Shown: positions 9,251 to 20,326, numbered from the stretch's first letter. The stretch is DNA of 64,000 bases from Streptomyces lienomycini (GCF_027947595.1 NZ_CP116257.1:2232001-2296000), one strand, 5' to 3'. Notes: generated by a model from the letters alone, not told the origin. Numbers and translations are program-made.

Positions 9251-9276
9251 CGGGTCTCGTCCCGCGGGTACTGCCG

Positions 9277-9897
9277 CTACGACGCCGCGGCCCCGGCCGC
9301 GGCGTCGATCAGCTGGTCGATCAGGGCGACGAGGACGTCCCGGCTGGACGTCCGCTCCCGTACGTCGCACAGCAGCACCTGCACGTGCTCCGGCAGTGCG
9401 AGGGCCTCCCGGATCTCCGCCGCCGGGTACGGATGGCGTCCGTGGAACCCGTTGACGCCGACGACGAAGGGGATGCCCCGCCGCTCGAAGAAGTCGATCG
9501 CGGCGAAGCTCGACTCGGGCCTGCGCACGTCGACCAGGACCACCGCGCCGAGCGCCCCGATCGCCAGGTCGTTCCACATGAACCAGAACCGCTGCTGACC
9601 GGGCGTACCGAAGAGGTACAGCACCAGGTCCCGGCCGATGGTGATCCGGCCGAAGTCCAGGGCGACGGTCGTGGCCCGCTTCTCCTCGATGCCCGCGAGG
9701 TCGTCGACGTCCAGGCCCGCCGCGGTCAGCGGCTCCTCGGTGCGCAGCGGGGCGATCTCGCTGACCGACCCGACCATGGTGGTCTTGCCGACGCCGAAAC
9801 CGCCCGCGATCAGGATCTTCACCGCCTCGGGCGCGTCGGTCGCGGTCGGGCGGGCGGGTGCCGTGGGCGTCTCGGCGACGCGCTCAGAGCCGGCCAA
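9277..9897 (-). CDS. cvnD: Conservon protein CvnD (small GTP-binding protein)
   Basis: A 206-residue G-protein-like ATP/GTP-binding protein, the last gene of a conservon. The P-loop GGFGVGKTT is at residues 32-40, followed by the conserved EKRATTVALDFGRI switch region and the GTPGQQRFW segment equivalent to DxxG of Ras-like proteins. A disordered Pro/Ala-rich N-terminus precedes the domain. It starts with TTG at 9897 behind GAGGGA and overlaps cvnC by 14 bases. In other conservons the four products form a membrane-associated complex resembling a eukaryotic G-protein-coupled system. Confidence 0.94.
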   Translation of the reverse strand: MAGSERVAETPTAPARPTATDAPEAVKILIAGGFGVGKTTMVGSVSEIAPLRTEEPLTAAGLDVDDLAGIEEKRATTVALDFGRITIGRDLVLYLFGTPGQQRFWFMWNDLAIGALGAVVLVDVRRPESSFAAIDFFERRGIPFVVGVNGFHGRHPYPAAEIREALALPEHVQVLLCDVRERTSSRDVLVALIDQLIDAAAGAAAS

Positions 9898-10243
9898 GGC
9901 CGTCCCTCACTTTCTGCAGCAGGTCCAGGTCCCCGGCGGCGCGGGAGACGACGTGCGGCGGCCGGGCGGTGATCCGGCCGGCCTCCAGCAGGTCCGAGAG
10001 CAGGATGACGACCACGCTCACCGGCAGGTCGAGACGGGCCGCGACCTCCGCCACGGCGACCGGCTCGGCGCACAGCCGCAGGATCCGCAGGTGCTCCGGC
10101 TGCGGACGCGCCGCCCGGGCCGGCTGCGGGTCGAGGGCGGTCACCGTCGTGATGAGGGTGAAGTCGGCGCGGCTGGGCCGGGTCCGGCCGCCGGTCAGGG
10201 TGAACGGCCGCACGAGCCGGCCCCCCGCGTCGCCTCCGGTCAC
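9884..10243 (-). CDS. cvnC: Conservon protein CvnC (DUF742)
   Basis: A 119-residue DUF742 protein. The N-terminus carries the family signature (RLVRPFTLTGGRTRP) and the C-terminal half reads as a winged-helix-like domain (VAEVAARLDLPVSVVVILLSDL). It starts with GTG one base after the cvnB stop and ends 14 bases inside cvnD. No catalytic motif is visible. It probably acts as an adaptor or DNA-binding element within the conservon complex, which is an inference from the fold. Confidence 0.93.
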   Translation of the reverse strand: MTGGDAGGRLVRPFTLTGGRTRPSRADFTLITTVTALDPQPARAARPQPEHLRILRLCAEPVAVAEVAARLDLPVSVVVILLSDLLEAGRITARPPHVVSRAAGDLDLLQKVRDGLGRL

Positions 10244-10244
10244 G

Positions 10245-10664
10245 TCACTCGCCGGGGCCGACGGTGGCCCGGGGTGCCGCGCTCAGGTGCTCGCCGATCT
10301 TCTTCACCAGCATGTTCATCTGGTACGCCACCACGCCGACGTCGGCGTTCGGGCCGGTCAGCACGACCAGGTGGGCGCCGGGACCCGCGGAGGTGAGTAT
10401 CAGGTAGCTGTTGGCCATCTCGATGAGCGCCTGGCGCACCGGGCCGCCCCGGAAGTCCATGCTGACGCCCTTGCTGAGGCTCATCAGGCCCGACGCCGTC
10501 GCCGCCAGCCGCTCGGCGTCGTCCCGCAGGAAACCGGTGGACTTGCTGACGACCAGTCCGTCCTCGGAGAGCACCACGGCCTGGTTCACGTCGGCGACCC
10601 GCTCCACGAGTCCGGTGAGCAACTGGTCCAGCTCGGTGTGCGTGGCGGGGGAGGGTCGGGTCAT
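10245..10664 (-). CDS. cvnB: Conservon protein CvnB (roadblock/LC7 domain)
   Basis: A 139-residue roadblock/LC7 protein of the kind that acts as a GTPase-activating or scaffold partner for the CvnD G-protein. It shows the family pattern of ELDQLLTGLVERV, followed by VVLSEDGLVVSKS, and the SKGVSMDFRGGP and GPNADVGVVAYQM segments. Its ATG overlaps the stop of cvnA by four bases, and cvnC begins one base after its stop, giving tight translational coupling along the conservon. Confidence 0.94.
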   Translation of the reverse strand: MTRPSPATHTELDQLLTGLVERVADVNQAVVLSEDGLVVSKSTGFLRDDAERLAATASGLMSLSKGVSMDFRGGPVRQALIEMANSYLILTSAGPGAHLVVLTGPNADVGVVAYQMNMLVKKIGEHLSAAPRATVGPGE

Positions 10665-13210
10665 CGCGTGTCCTTCGTCGGCGTTCTGCGGTCGGTGGTC
10701 GGGGTCGAGGGGGCGGCGGAGGAGAGGACCTGGGCGTCGTCGGCGTCTGTGCCGGTGTCGTCCGCGTCCTCGCCGGTCTGGGCCCGCAGCGTGCCGCGCT
10801 GGAATCCGGCGAGGGAGGAGGCGGCGCGCTCGGCCGTGAAGTCGGCGTAGTCGCCGGTCCGGGCGTCCCGGCCGGCGCCGTGGTCGTCGTCGCGCAGTTC
10901 CGCGGCGAGGCTGGTCTGCGGCACGCGGCGGGGCAGCGGCGCCGGTCCGCCCGGCGTGCCGGTGGCACCGCCGCGTGCGGCGTCGGGAGAACCTGCCGCC
11001 GAGGACCGGGGCGCGGGCGCGGGCCGGGACGACCGTACGGGTGCCGCGCCCGCCGCCGGATCCGCTCCCGCCCCGGAGGCGGCGGAGGACGGGGCGGCCG
11101 GGGCGGCGGCCCGGCCGGGGGCGCGGTCCCCGGACGCTTCGAGGGTCCCGGCGGCCCGCGGGCCGTCCGCCCCGCCCACCGGCTCGCGCACCACGATGTC
11201 GTGCGGGATCAGCACGATCGCCGTGGTCCCGCCGTACGGGGAGGAGCGCAGCGTGACGGTGATGCCGTGCCGGTGCGCGAGGCGGGCGACGACGAACATG
11301 CCGAGCCGCAGGTCACCGGCGAGCGCCACCACGTCGAACTGCGGTGCCACCGCCAACTGGGCGTTGAACGACGCGTAGTCCTCCTCCGACAGCCCGAGCC
11401 CGCGGTCCTCGATCTCGACGGCCAGGCCCTTGGCCACCAGCGCCGCCCGCACCCCGACCGGGTTGGGGGCGGGGGAGTACGCGGTCGCGTTGTCGATCAG
11501 CTCGGCCAGCAGATGGATCACGTCGGCCACCGCCGGCGGGGCGAGGGCCACCTCCTCGTCGGTGTGCAGCTCCACCCGCTGGTACTCGGCGACCTCGCCG
11601 ACGGCGCTGCGCAGGATGTCGACCAGCGACACGGGCTCCCGCCAGGTGCGCCGGGGCTGCTCGCCGCTGATGATGACGAGGTTCTCCTCGTAGCGCCGCA
11701 GCTGGCTCGCCGTGGAGTCCAGTTCGTACAGGCCCTTGAGGATCTCGGGGTCCGTGTGCTCGCGCTCCAGGGCGTCCAGCTTGCCGAGCTGCATGTTGAC
11801 GAGGTTCTGGCTCTGCCGGGCGATGCCCAGGATCACCTTCTGGAAGCCGCGCCGGGTGTCGGCGAGTTCGACGGCGGTGTGCACGGCGGTGCGCTGGGCC
11901 GTGTTGAACGCCTGCGCGACCTGGCCGAGTTCGTCGCGCCCGTAGTCCAGCGGCGGGGTCGCCGACTCCACGTCGACCGTCTCACCACGCTCCAGCCGGG
12001 CCACCACGTCGGGCAGCCGCTCCTCGGCCAGGCTCAGGGTGGCCAGTCGCAGCCCGCGCAGCCGCCGGGACAGCGAGCGCGTGATGCGCCAGGACATGAC
12101 GACGCAGAGCACCAGGGCGACCAGGCCGCCCGCGCTGAGGGAGGCGGCCGTGATCAGCAGCCCGCGTGCCTCGTCGGCGCTGCGGTCGAGCAGCCCGTCG
12201 GTCTGCTCCCCGATCAACTGCCGGTACTGCTCGGAGACCTTCGCCATGGCGGGGGCCCACCGCTGACGCACGTCCGGCAGGTCGATCCGGTCGTCCCCGC
12301 CCGCCGCACGGGCCGCGAGGACCTCGTCCTCGACCTTCTGGAGGGTCTGCCACTCGGGGCTCGCGAGGATCCGCTCGGTCTGCGCCTTCGCGCTGCCGCT
12401 CAGCGCGGGCAGGATCTGGTCCTGGACGAGCCAGCGCCGGGTGTGGACCAGCTGGGAGAACCGCTGCCACTGTGCCGCGTCCATCCGGCCGGACGGCCCG
12501 GCCAGGGTGAGCCGGGCGTCCTCCTGGGAGACCAGCTCGGCGGCGTGTTCGATGGCTACCAGCGGCCCCGCCTGCGAGGTGAGGTCGCCGTCGTCGACCT
12601 GGGAGAGCTCCTGGAAGGCGTGGATCTGCTCGTCGACGATCGCGGTGTACTGGTCGAGGGCCTGCTCGGCGGTGATGTCGCTGGGGTCGTCCACCTGGTT
12701 GCGGTAGTACTCCAGGCTGCCCAGCGAGCCGAGCACCGAGTACAGCCGGTCCGACACCCGGTCGGGCGCGCTCTCGATCGCCTCGGACTGGCTCACCAAC
12801 TGGGCGACCGCCTCGTCCGACTTCTCGCGCTGCGCGTCCAGTTCCGACCGGTCGCCGCCCGGGTCGGCCAGCCGGGCGGCGGACAGACTGCGCTCCTTCT
12901 GCAGGGCGAGGGCCGCCTCGGTGCCCATGGCGCCGGTGTCACGGCTCAACTCCGTCTGCGCGCGCAGCCGCAGGCCCTCCGAGAACATCTGGATCGTCGT
13001 GACACCCCACACGGCCGTCAGGGTGACGCCGGGCACCAGCGCCAGGAGGATCAGGGAGAGACGTATGGAGCCGAGGCGGCGCCGGACGCCCTTCCCCGGG
13101 GCCCGCCGCGACTGCCGCGGCTTCCGAGCCGTCCCTGCCGTCGTCCCCGTCGTTGTCCCTGTCGTTGTCCCTGTCGTCTTCCGTGTCTTGCGTGTCTTGC
13201 GTGCAGACAT
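10661..13210 (-). CDS. cvnA: Conservon sensor CvnA (histidine-kinase-like, nitrate/nitrite-sensor-type)
   Basis: An 849-residue membrane sensor. A Thr/Arg/Lys-rich N-terminal tail precedes a first transmembrane helix near residues 50-72. An extracytoplasmic nitrate-sensor-like helical domain of about 280 residues follows, then a second helix near 350-373, a HAMP-like segment, and a GHKL ATPase domain with LIDNAT (N574) and EDRGLG (D602-G606). The last 170 residues are Ala/Pro-rich and disordered. The helix where CvnA proteins usually read LDH-x-ATRxRR reads LDSTASQLRR here, so the expected histidine is serine at position 499. It heads the conservon, 74 bases after an orphan binding-protein gene on the same strand. 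Confidence 0.93.
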   Translation of the reverse strand: MSARKTRKTRKTTGTTTGTTTGTTAGTARKPRQSRRAPGKGVRRRLGSIRLSLILLALVPGVTLTAVWGVTTIQMFSEGLRLRAQTELSRDTGAMGTEAALALQKERSLSAARLADPGGDRSELDAQREKSDEAVAQLVSQSEAIESAPDRVSDRLYSVLGSLGSLEYYRNQVDDPSDITAEQALDQYTAIVDEQIHAFQELSQVDDGDLTSQAGPLVAIEHAAELVSQEDARLTLAGPSGRMDAAQWQRFSQLVHTRRWLVQDQILPALSGSAKAQTERILASPEWQTLQKVEDEVLAARAAGGDDRIDLPDVRQRWAPAMAKVSEQYRQLIGEQTDGLLDRSADEARGLLITAASLSAGGLVALVLCVVMSWRITRSLSRRLRGLRLATLSLAEERLPDVVARLERGETVDVESATPPLDYGRDELGQVAQAFNTAQRTAVHTAVELADTRRGFQKVILGIARQSQNLVNMQLGKLDALEREHTDPEILKGLYELDSTASQLRRYEENLVIISGEQPRRTWREPVSLVDILRSAVGEVAEYQRVELHTDEEVALAPPAVADVIHLLAELIDNATAYSPAPNPVGVRAALVAKGLAVEIEDRGLGLSEEDYASFNAQLAVAPQFDVVALAGDLRLGMFVVARLAHRHGITVTLRSSPYGGTTAIVLIPHDIVVREPVGGADGPRAAGTLEASGDRAPGRAAAPAAPSSAASGAGADPAAGAAPVRSSRPAPAPRSSAAGSPDAARGGATGTPGGPAPLPRRVPQTSLAAELRDDDHGAGRDARTGDYADFTAERAASSLAGFQRGTLRAQTGEDADDTGTDADDAQVLSSAAPSTPTTDRRTPTKDTR

Positions 13211-13284
13211 CGTCGTCCTAGGCGATCAGTGGAGGAGGGTGGCGGCGGGGGCGGCGCGCAGCGACCGGCGACCCCGGGGTCCGG

Positions 13285-14298
13285 TCACCGGGTGCCGCCC
13301 GCGGCGAACTCGGCGACCGCGTCGGCGTTCGTCCGGGTGACGAACGCGGGGCCGGTCAGCACGGGGGCCACTCCACCGCCGCTGACGTTGCCGTTGGTGC
13401 GGTACAGCCAGAGCGCGTCCACCGCCAGGTACCCCTGGAGGTACGGCTGCTGGTCCACGGCGAACTGGATGTCCCCGCTCTTGACGGCGTCGACCAGGTC
13501 GTTGTCCAGGTCGAAGGTGGCGACCTCGGCGTCGCTGCCCGCCTCGCGGACCGACTCGACCGCGGTGAGGGCGAACGCCGCGCCGTTCATGACGACTTCG
13601 TCGATGCCGGGATTCTGCCGCAGCCGGGCCGTGACGGCCGCGCCGACCGCCTTCATGTCGGTGCCCTCGACGTACAGCATCTCGCTCTCGCCCTTGAACG
13701 TCTTCTTCACCCCCGCGCAGCGGGCCTCCAGGGCGACGTTGCCGCGCTCGTGGATGACGCACAGGGCGTGCTCGGCCTTGAGGTCGTTCAGCTTGTCGCC
13801 GACGGCCCGGCCCGCGACGCTCTCGTCCTGTCCGAAGTACTCCAGGAGTCCGGTGGAGCGCCAGGCGTCGATACCGGAGTTGAGGCCGACCACGGGGATC
13901 CCGGCCGCCTTCGCCTCGGCCACCGGTGCCTTCATCGCCTGCGGTTTGGCCAGCGTCACGGCGATGCCGTCGGCCTTGTCGCGGACGGCGTCCCGCACCA
14001 GGTCGGCCTGGTCGGCGGTGTCGGCGTCACCGGCGTAGGTCAGCTCGACGCCGTCCTTGGCGGCCGCCGCCTCCGCGCCCTTGCGCACCCGGTCCCAGAA
14101 GGCGTCGCCCTCACCGCCGTGGGTGACCATGACGATCTTCATCGGGTCCGTGCCGTCCCCGCCCGCGGCGTCCGCGGCCGGGTCGTCCTCGTCGCCGCCG
14201 AGGGCGGAGCAGCCGGCCGCCAGCAGACAGACGGCCGCGGCGAGGGCCGCGGCGCGCAGCCGTCCGGGGAAGTGAAGGGGCGGGGGAGTTGTACTCAT
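13285..14298 (-). CDS. Sugar-type periplasmic-binding lipoprotein (RbsB/Peripla_BP_4 family)
   Basis: A 337-residue lipoprotein with a signal peptide ending in LLAAGC (C30) and a type-I sugar-binding fold. Visible family segments are KIVMVTHGGEGDAFWDRVRKG at the start of lobe 1, ADGIAVTLAKPQ, and AGIPVVGLNSGID. No permease or ATPase gene lies nearby. Instead it sits directly upstream of cvnA on the same strand, 74 bases away, so it may supply a ligand signal to the conservon sensor rather than serve transport. I start at ATG 14298 because it gives a proper signal peptide; the frame remains open for 132 bases upstream. Confidence 0.88.
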   Translation of the reverse strand: MSTTPPPLHFPGRLRAAALAAAVCLLAAGCSALGGDEDDPAADAAGGDGTDPMKIVMVTHGGEGDAFWDRVRKGAEAAAAKDGVELTYAGDADTADQADLVRDAVRDKADGIAVTLAKPQAMKAPVAEAKAAGIPVVGLNSGIDAWRSTGLLEYFGQDESVAGRAVGDKLNDLKAEHALCVIHERGNVALEARCAGVKKTFKGESEMLYVEGTDMKAVGAAVTARLRQNPGIDEVVMNGAAFALTAVESVREAGSDAEVATFDLDNDLVDAVKSGDIQFAVDQQPYLQGYLAVDALWLYRTNGNVSGGGVAPVLTGPAFVTRTNADAVAEFAAGGTR

Positions 14299-14592
14299 GG
14301 GGGTTGGGGCACCTCGCTGTGCGGCCGAGCAGGAGGAACGGGACGAGGTGGCCCGGAGCCGCGGGTCAGTGCGCCAACCGGGTGATACTCGCCTGGCCGG
14401 AGCAAACCGTGTGTGACCGCTGGTAGTCAAGTGACCTGGGAACCGCTGTCAGTTGTCGGTGCCGCATCGTGATGAACGGGATCGGCGAAAGCGGGCCGAA
14501 GCGGAATCCCGGGCGGTATGTCCGTCCGTCGGCGTCCATACGCGGAACGCGGGTCCGGAACGCGCGTCGCCGCCGGGGGCAAGGAGGATGAT
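14299..14592. other. Divergent intergenic region between the binding-protein gene and cprB
   Basis: This stretch holds no open frame with Streptomyces codon bias and no strong hairpin. It must contain the promoter of the minus-strand binding-protein/conservon genes and part of the cprB control region, but I see no convincing -35/-10 pair on the minus strand. Confidence 0.5.
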
Positions 14593-14622
14593 CTGACGGG
14601 CAGTTAGTCCGTGAGTTATCGT
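14593..14622 (+). promoter_or_regulatory. Candidate cprB promoter overlapping an ACGG...CCGT inverted repeat
   Basis: CTGACG at 14593-14598 and TATCGT at 14617-14622 are separated by 18 bases. The spacer region contains arms ACGG (14596-14599) and CCGT (14609-14612). This recalls the inverted ACGGG/CCCGT arms of published CprB target sites, and CprB is known to bind its own upstream region. The match is partial. Confidence 0.4.
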
Positions 14623-14683
14623 GTACAGGGGGTTAAGACAGGCGGCACGGCCTGTTGAGTTCCAGCCCAGGAGAGTTCAGCCG

Positions 14684-15331
14684 ATGGCGAGGCAGGCACG
14701 CGCCGAGCAGACCCGCGCGACGATCGTCGGTGCCGCGGCCGACCTGTTCGACCGGCACGGCTACGAGTCGACCAGCCTGAGCGAGATCGTCGCCCACGCC
14801 GGGGTCACCAAGGGCGCCCTGTACTTCCACTTCGCGGCCAAGGAAGACCTCGCCCACGCCATCATGGAGATCCAGTCCCGCACCTCGCGCCGGCTGGCGA
14901 GGGACCTGGACGGGCGGGGCTACTCCTCGCTGGAGGCGCTGATGCGCCTCACCTTCGGCATGGCCCGGCTGTGCGAGGAGGGCCCCGTGCTGCGGGCCGG
15001 GCTGCGGCTCGCCACCGGGGGAGTGCCGGTCCGGCCGCCGCTGCCGCACCCCTTCACCGAGTGGCGGGAGATCGCCACCTCCCGGCTCCTGGACGCCGTC
15101 CGGCAGTCCGACGTGCATCCGGACATCGACGTCGACTCCGTCGCCCACACCCTGGTCTGCTCCATCGTCGGCACCCGCGTCGTGAGCGGCACCCTGGAAC
15201 CGGCCGGACGCCAGCCCCGCCGCCTCGCCGAGATGTGGTACATCCTGATCCGCGGCATGGTCCCGGTGACCCGGCGGGCCCGCTACCTCACCCTCGCGGC
15301 CCGTCTGGAACAGGAGACGGGCACGCCCTGA
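14684..15331 (+). CDS. cprB: CprB, TetR-family gamma-butyrolactone-receptor homologue
   Basis: A 215-residue DNA-binding repressor, the same length as CprB of S. coelicolor and nearly identical to it as I remember that sequence. The TetR helix-turn-helix lies at about residues 5-50 (ATIVGAAADLF through VTKGALYFHF). The C-terminal ligand domain contains the conserved tryptophan segment EWREIATSRLLDAV and the family tail WYILIRGMVPVTRRARY. ATG 14684 is preceded by AGGAGA at 9 bases; the frame is open for 63 bases upstream but without support. In S. coelicolor CprB influences sporulation and actinorhodin timing and has no dedicated butyrolactone synthase beside it. None is found here either. A DUF89 gene and geosmin synthase follow. 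Confidence 0.95.
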   Translation: MARQARAEQTRATIVGAAADLFDRHGYESTSLSEIVAHAGVTKGALYFHFAAKEDLAHAIMEIQSRTSRRLARDLDGRGYSSLEALMRLTFGMARLCEEGPVLRAGLRLATGGVPVRPPLPHPFTEWREIATSRLLDAVRQSDVHPDIDVDSVAHTLVCSIVGTRVVSGTLEPAGRQPRRLAEMWYILIRGMVPVTRRARYLTLAARLEQETGTP

Positions 15332-15348
15332 CCGGTACGGTGACGGAC

Positions 15349-16560
15349 ATGCCCGACACCGCGTCCGAGTCCGCCCCCGTCATCCTCGGCAACGAGCCCG
15401 GCTCCTTCCCGCACGGCGTGCTGGCCGAGCGGCACCCCGCCATCGTGCGGCAGGTGCGGGACGCGTTCCCCCACGACCCCGCACGGCGCGAGGCGCTCGA
15501 CGCGCTCCTCGCGAGCTGTGCCGACGGCGTGATCGAACCGCTGCCCGCCGACGCCGACCCCACCGGCCGCGACCGGGACCGCTGGGCGGCCTGGGGCATG
15601 GACGCGTACGCCGGCCGCTCCTGGTACGACGTGCCCTGGCTGTGGGCCGAGAGCCACTTCTACCGCCGGCTCCTCGACGCCGTCGGCTACTTCGGCCCCG
15701 GCCCCTGGCAGGGCGTCGACCCCTTCCGGCCCGCCAAGCTCACCGAACTGGACGCGCCGGAGACCGACGAGGAACTCGCCGCGCTCGACGGCCTGGACCG
15801 CGTGCCGGCCGGCGAACGCACCCGGGCCCTGCTGCACGGCTCGCTCTGGGGCAACCGCGCGGACCTCGGCTTCCGCCTCTCCGACCGGGGCGCCGACACC
15901 GCCGGGAAGGTGGACGCACTCGTCGCCGACGACAGCGACACCCTCTGGTCCCTGCTCCCGCACCCCGCGACGGCCGCCGCGGGCCCGACCACCCTGTGCC
16001 TCGTCGCCGACAACGCCGGCCGCGAACTCGTCCCCGATCTCCTCCTCGTCTCCCACCTGCTCGCCGAGGGCCGGGTCGACCGGGCGGTGCTGCACGTCAA
16101 GCCGTACCCGTACTACGTCTCCGACGCCACGCCCGGCGACGTGCTCGACGCCCTGTGGCGCCTTCGCGCGGCGGGCGGCGCCGCGGCCGCGTACGGCGAC
16201 CTGCTCTGGACCGCGCTGGCCGACGGCCGCGTCACCGTCCGCGCCCACCCCTTCTCCTGCGCGCCGCTGCCGTACGCGGACATGCCCGGCGACCTGCGCG
16301 AGGACTTCGCCGCGGCCACCGTCACCGTCCTCAAGGGCGACCTGAACTACCGGCGCCTGGTGGGCGACCGCTGGTGGCCGCCGACCACCTCCTTCGCGGA
16401 CGCCACCGCGTACTTCCCCGGCCCCGTCGCCGCGCTGCGCACCCTGAAGTCCGACGTGATCACCGGCCTGTCCGCCGCGACCGAGGCGGCGCTGGAAGCG
16501 AGCGGCGAGCCGCGCTGGCGCACCGGCGGGACGCACGCGCTGATCCAGGTCAGGCGCTGA
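15349..16560 (+). CDS. DUF89 (ARMT1-like) metal-dependent phosphatase family protein
   Basis: A 403-residue DUF89 protein. Members of this family are Mn/Ni/Co-dependent damage-control phosphatases acting on damaged or excess phosphometabolites. Visible hallmarks are LLHGSLWGNRADLGFRLSD (RADL-type segment), the metal-binding DNAGREL loop (VADNAGRELVPDLLL), and HVKPYPYYVSDAT. The ATG at 15349 lies 17 bases after the cprB stop, so co-transcription with cprB is likely. Its substrate is unknown. Confidence 0.88.
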   Translation: MPDTASESAPVILGNEPGSFPHGVLAERHPAIVRQVRDAFPHDPARREALDALLASCADGVIEPLPADADPTGRDRDRWAAWGMDAYAGRSWYDVPWLWAESHFYRRLLDAVGYFGPGPWQGVDPFRPAKLTELDAPETDEELAALDGLDRVPAGERTRALLHGSLWGNRADLGFRLSDRGADTAGKVDALVADDSDTLWSLLPHPATAAAGPTTLCLVADNAGRELVPDLLLVSHLLAEGRVDRAVLHVKPYPYYVSDATPGDVLDALWRLRAAGGAAAAYGDLLWTALADGRVTVRAHPFSCAPLPYADMPGDLREDFAAATVTVLKGDLNYRRLVGDRWWPPTTSFADATAYFPGPVAALRTLKSDVITGLSAATEAALEASGEPRWRTGGTHALIQVRR

Positions 16561-16678
16561 GAACGGAGTCCCCGGAGCCCGGGGGATCCGGAGCCCCGAA
16601 GTTCCGCGAACCGCCTCGATTCACGCGATGGTGTGATCATGTCCCGCCCGGTGGATGCGGCCGAAGGGCCGCGGGTAG

Positions 16679-18904
<2,226 letters not shown>

Positions 18905-18979
18905 CCGACGTTCAGTCTCACTCTTTCGTGGCTCGTCACGCGCCGGTGCGCCGGGTAGAGCACCTGCCGGAGGCGATCC

Positions 18980-19578
18980 ATGGAACAGACAGCGTTGCGT
19001 CCCAAGCCGATGCCCGGTCGTGAGCCGGGCCCCGGCGCCGAGCCCGACACCGCCCGGCGTCCGCATGCCGGACGCCGCCGTCGGCGGCTCACCACCGTCC
19101 TGCTCGGCGTGCTCGCCGCGGTCGTCCTCCTCCTGGCGGGCGTGGGACTCGGCACGGTGGCCGCCACGGTGGCCGGCATGAGCAAGCTCGCCGAGCTGCA
19201 ACGCCAGGCCGGGGCGGCGGGGCCGGGAGCGGCCGGCGGAGCGGGGGCGCCGACGGGCACCCGGGCCGCCCCGGCGCACCCCTCGGCCGCTCCCACCCCT
19301 TCCCGGCGCCGGCCGGGGCGACCCTCGGCGTGGAGGCCGTGGACGACGAGAAGCCCGGGGCCCTGGTCGTGGGCGTCCACGTGCCGGGGCCCGGGTACGC
19401 GGCGGGCCTGGTGCGGGGCGACGTGCTGCTGACGGTCGGCACGGCCCGCGTCGACTCGGCCGCCGACCTCGCGCACGCCGTGTCCCGGGCCAGGCCCGGC
19501 AAGGAGGTCAAGGTCACCGTGCGCCACAAGAGCGGCGGTTACCAGCAGCTGACGGCCGTGCCGGGGGTCGTCACGTGA
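18980..19578 (+). pseudogene. Single-pass membrane protein with C-terminal PDZ domain, frameshifted
   Basis: Two overlapping frames make up one recognisable protein. The first (18980 to about 19299) gives an Arg-rich cytoplasmic N-terminus, one transmembrane helix near residues 38-62 and an Ala/Pro-rich linker. The second (from about 19300 to the TGA at 19578) gives a complete PDZ domain with GALVVGVHVPGPGYAAGLVRGDVLL. Adding one base in the C run at 19296-19299 joins them as ...APTPFPAPAGATLGV..., a natural linker, and makes the total exactly 200 codons. So either the gene is disrupted by a one-base loss or the assembly has an error. The stop overlaps the convergent phosphoesterase stop region by 8 bases. 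Confidence 0.75.
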
Positions 19579-20326
19579 CGGTACGGAAGTGGCTCGTGAG
19601 CAGCCCGGTGTCGTCCAGTACGTGGTAGGCCAGTCCGACCGGCGCGTCCCGGTCCGCGATCTGGTCGCCCTCCCAGGGCAGCCGCAGCGTCCACGTCACC
19701 CCGGGGCCGACCATCAGGGGGCGCCCGGCGAACACGGTGGCGGCGGGCGTGTGGGCGTGGCCCGTGATCAGCCCGGCGATCGAGGGCCTGCGGTCCAGCA
19801 GCGCGGCGAGGCGCCCGGGGTTTCGCAGTCGGTAGGAGTCGGGCAGGGGGTGGTGCAGCGCCGTGGGCGGATGGTGGAACGCGAGCAGGGCCGGGCGGTC
19901 GGCGTCCAGGCCGTCGAGCGACGCCTCGATCCAGGCGTACGTCTCCTCGTCCAGTTCCCCCTCGTCGCTGCCCGGGATGCTGGAGTCGCACATGAGGACC
20001 GCGCCGCCGTCGAAGACGCGCATCTCGTTGACCGGGCCGTCGGCGGCGGGCCGGCCGAGCAGGGCCTTGCGGTAGGGGGCGCGGCTGTCGTGGTTGCCGG
20101 GGCAGACGAGCACGGGGAACGGCGCGGAACCGTCGCGCAGTCCGAGGATGCGGGCGGCCTCCTCGTACTCCGCCTCCGTGCCGTGGTCCGCGACGTCCCC
20201 GGTCACCAGGAGCGCGTCCACCCGCCCCGGCAGTCGCCACAGCAGGTCGCGCACCCGCTCGGCGCGCTCGGTCGCCCGCGGGCTTGCGTCCAGATGCAGA
20301 TCGCTGATGTGCGCGAGTACGAGCAC
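19571..20326 (-). CDS. Calcineurin-like metallophosphoesterase (Icc/CpdA type)
   Basis: A 251-residue dimetal phosphoesterase with the full motif series: HISDLHLD (D-x-H), a central VTGDVADHG (GDxxD), CPGNHDSR (GNHD), FHHPP, and GHAHTPA (GHxH). These assign it to the cyclic-nucleotide/Icc-like group. The GTG start lies in a divergent 181-base region shared with the M24 peptidase gene. The substrate could be cAMP or another phosphodiester. Confidence 0.92.
   Translation of the reverse strand: MLVLAHISDLHLDASPRATERAERVRDLLWRLPGRVDALLVTGDVADHGTEAEYEEAARILGLRDGSAPFPVLVCPGNHDSRAPYRKALLGRPAADGPVNEMRVFDGGAVLMCDSSIPGSDEGELDEETYAWIEASLDGLDADRPALLAFHHPPTALHHPLPDSYRLRNPGRLAALLDRRPSIAGLITGHAHTPAATVFAGRPLMVGPGVTWTLRLPWEGDQIADRDAPVGLAYHVLDDTGLLTSHFRTVT

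Noticed and set aside
10880..14038. A 1052-residue open frame on the plus strand over the conservon
   Set aside because: It is antisense to cvnA, cvnB and the binding-protein gene, is very Arg/Gly/Pro-rich, and lacks any domain. It is a shadow of high-GC codon bias.
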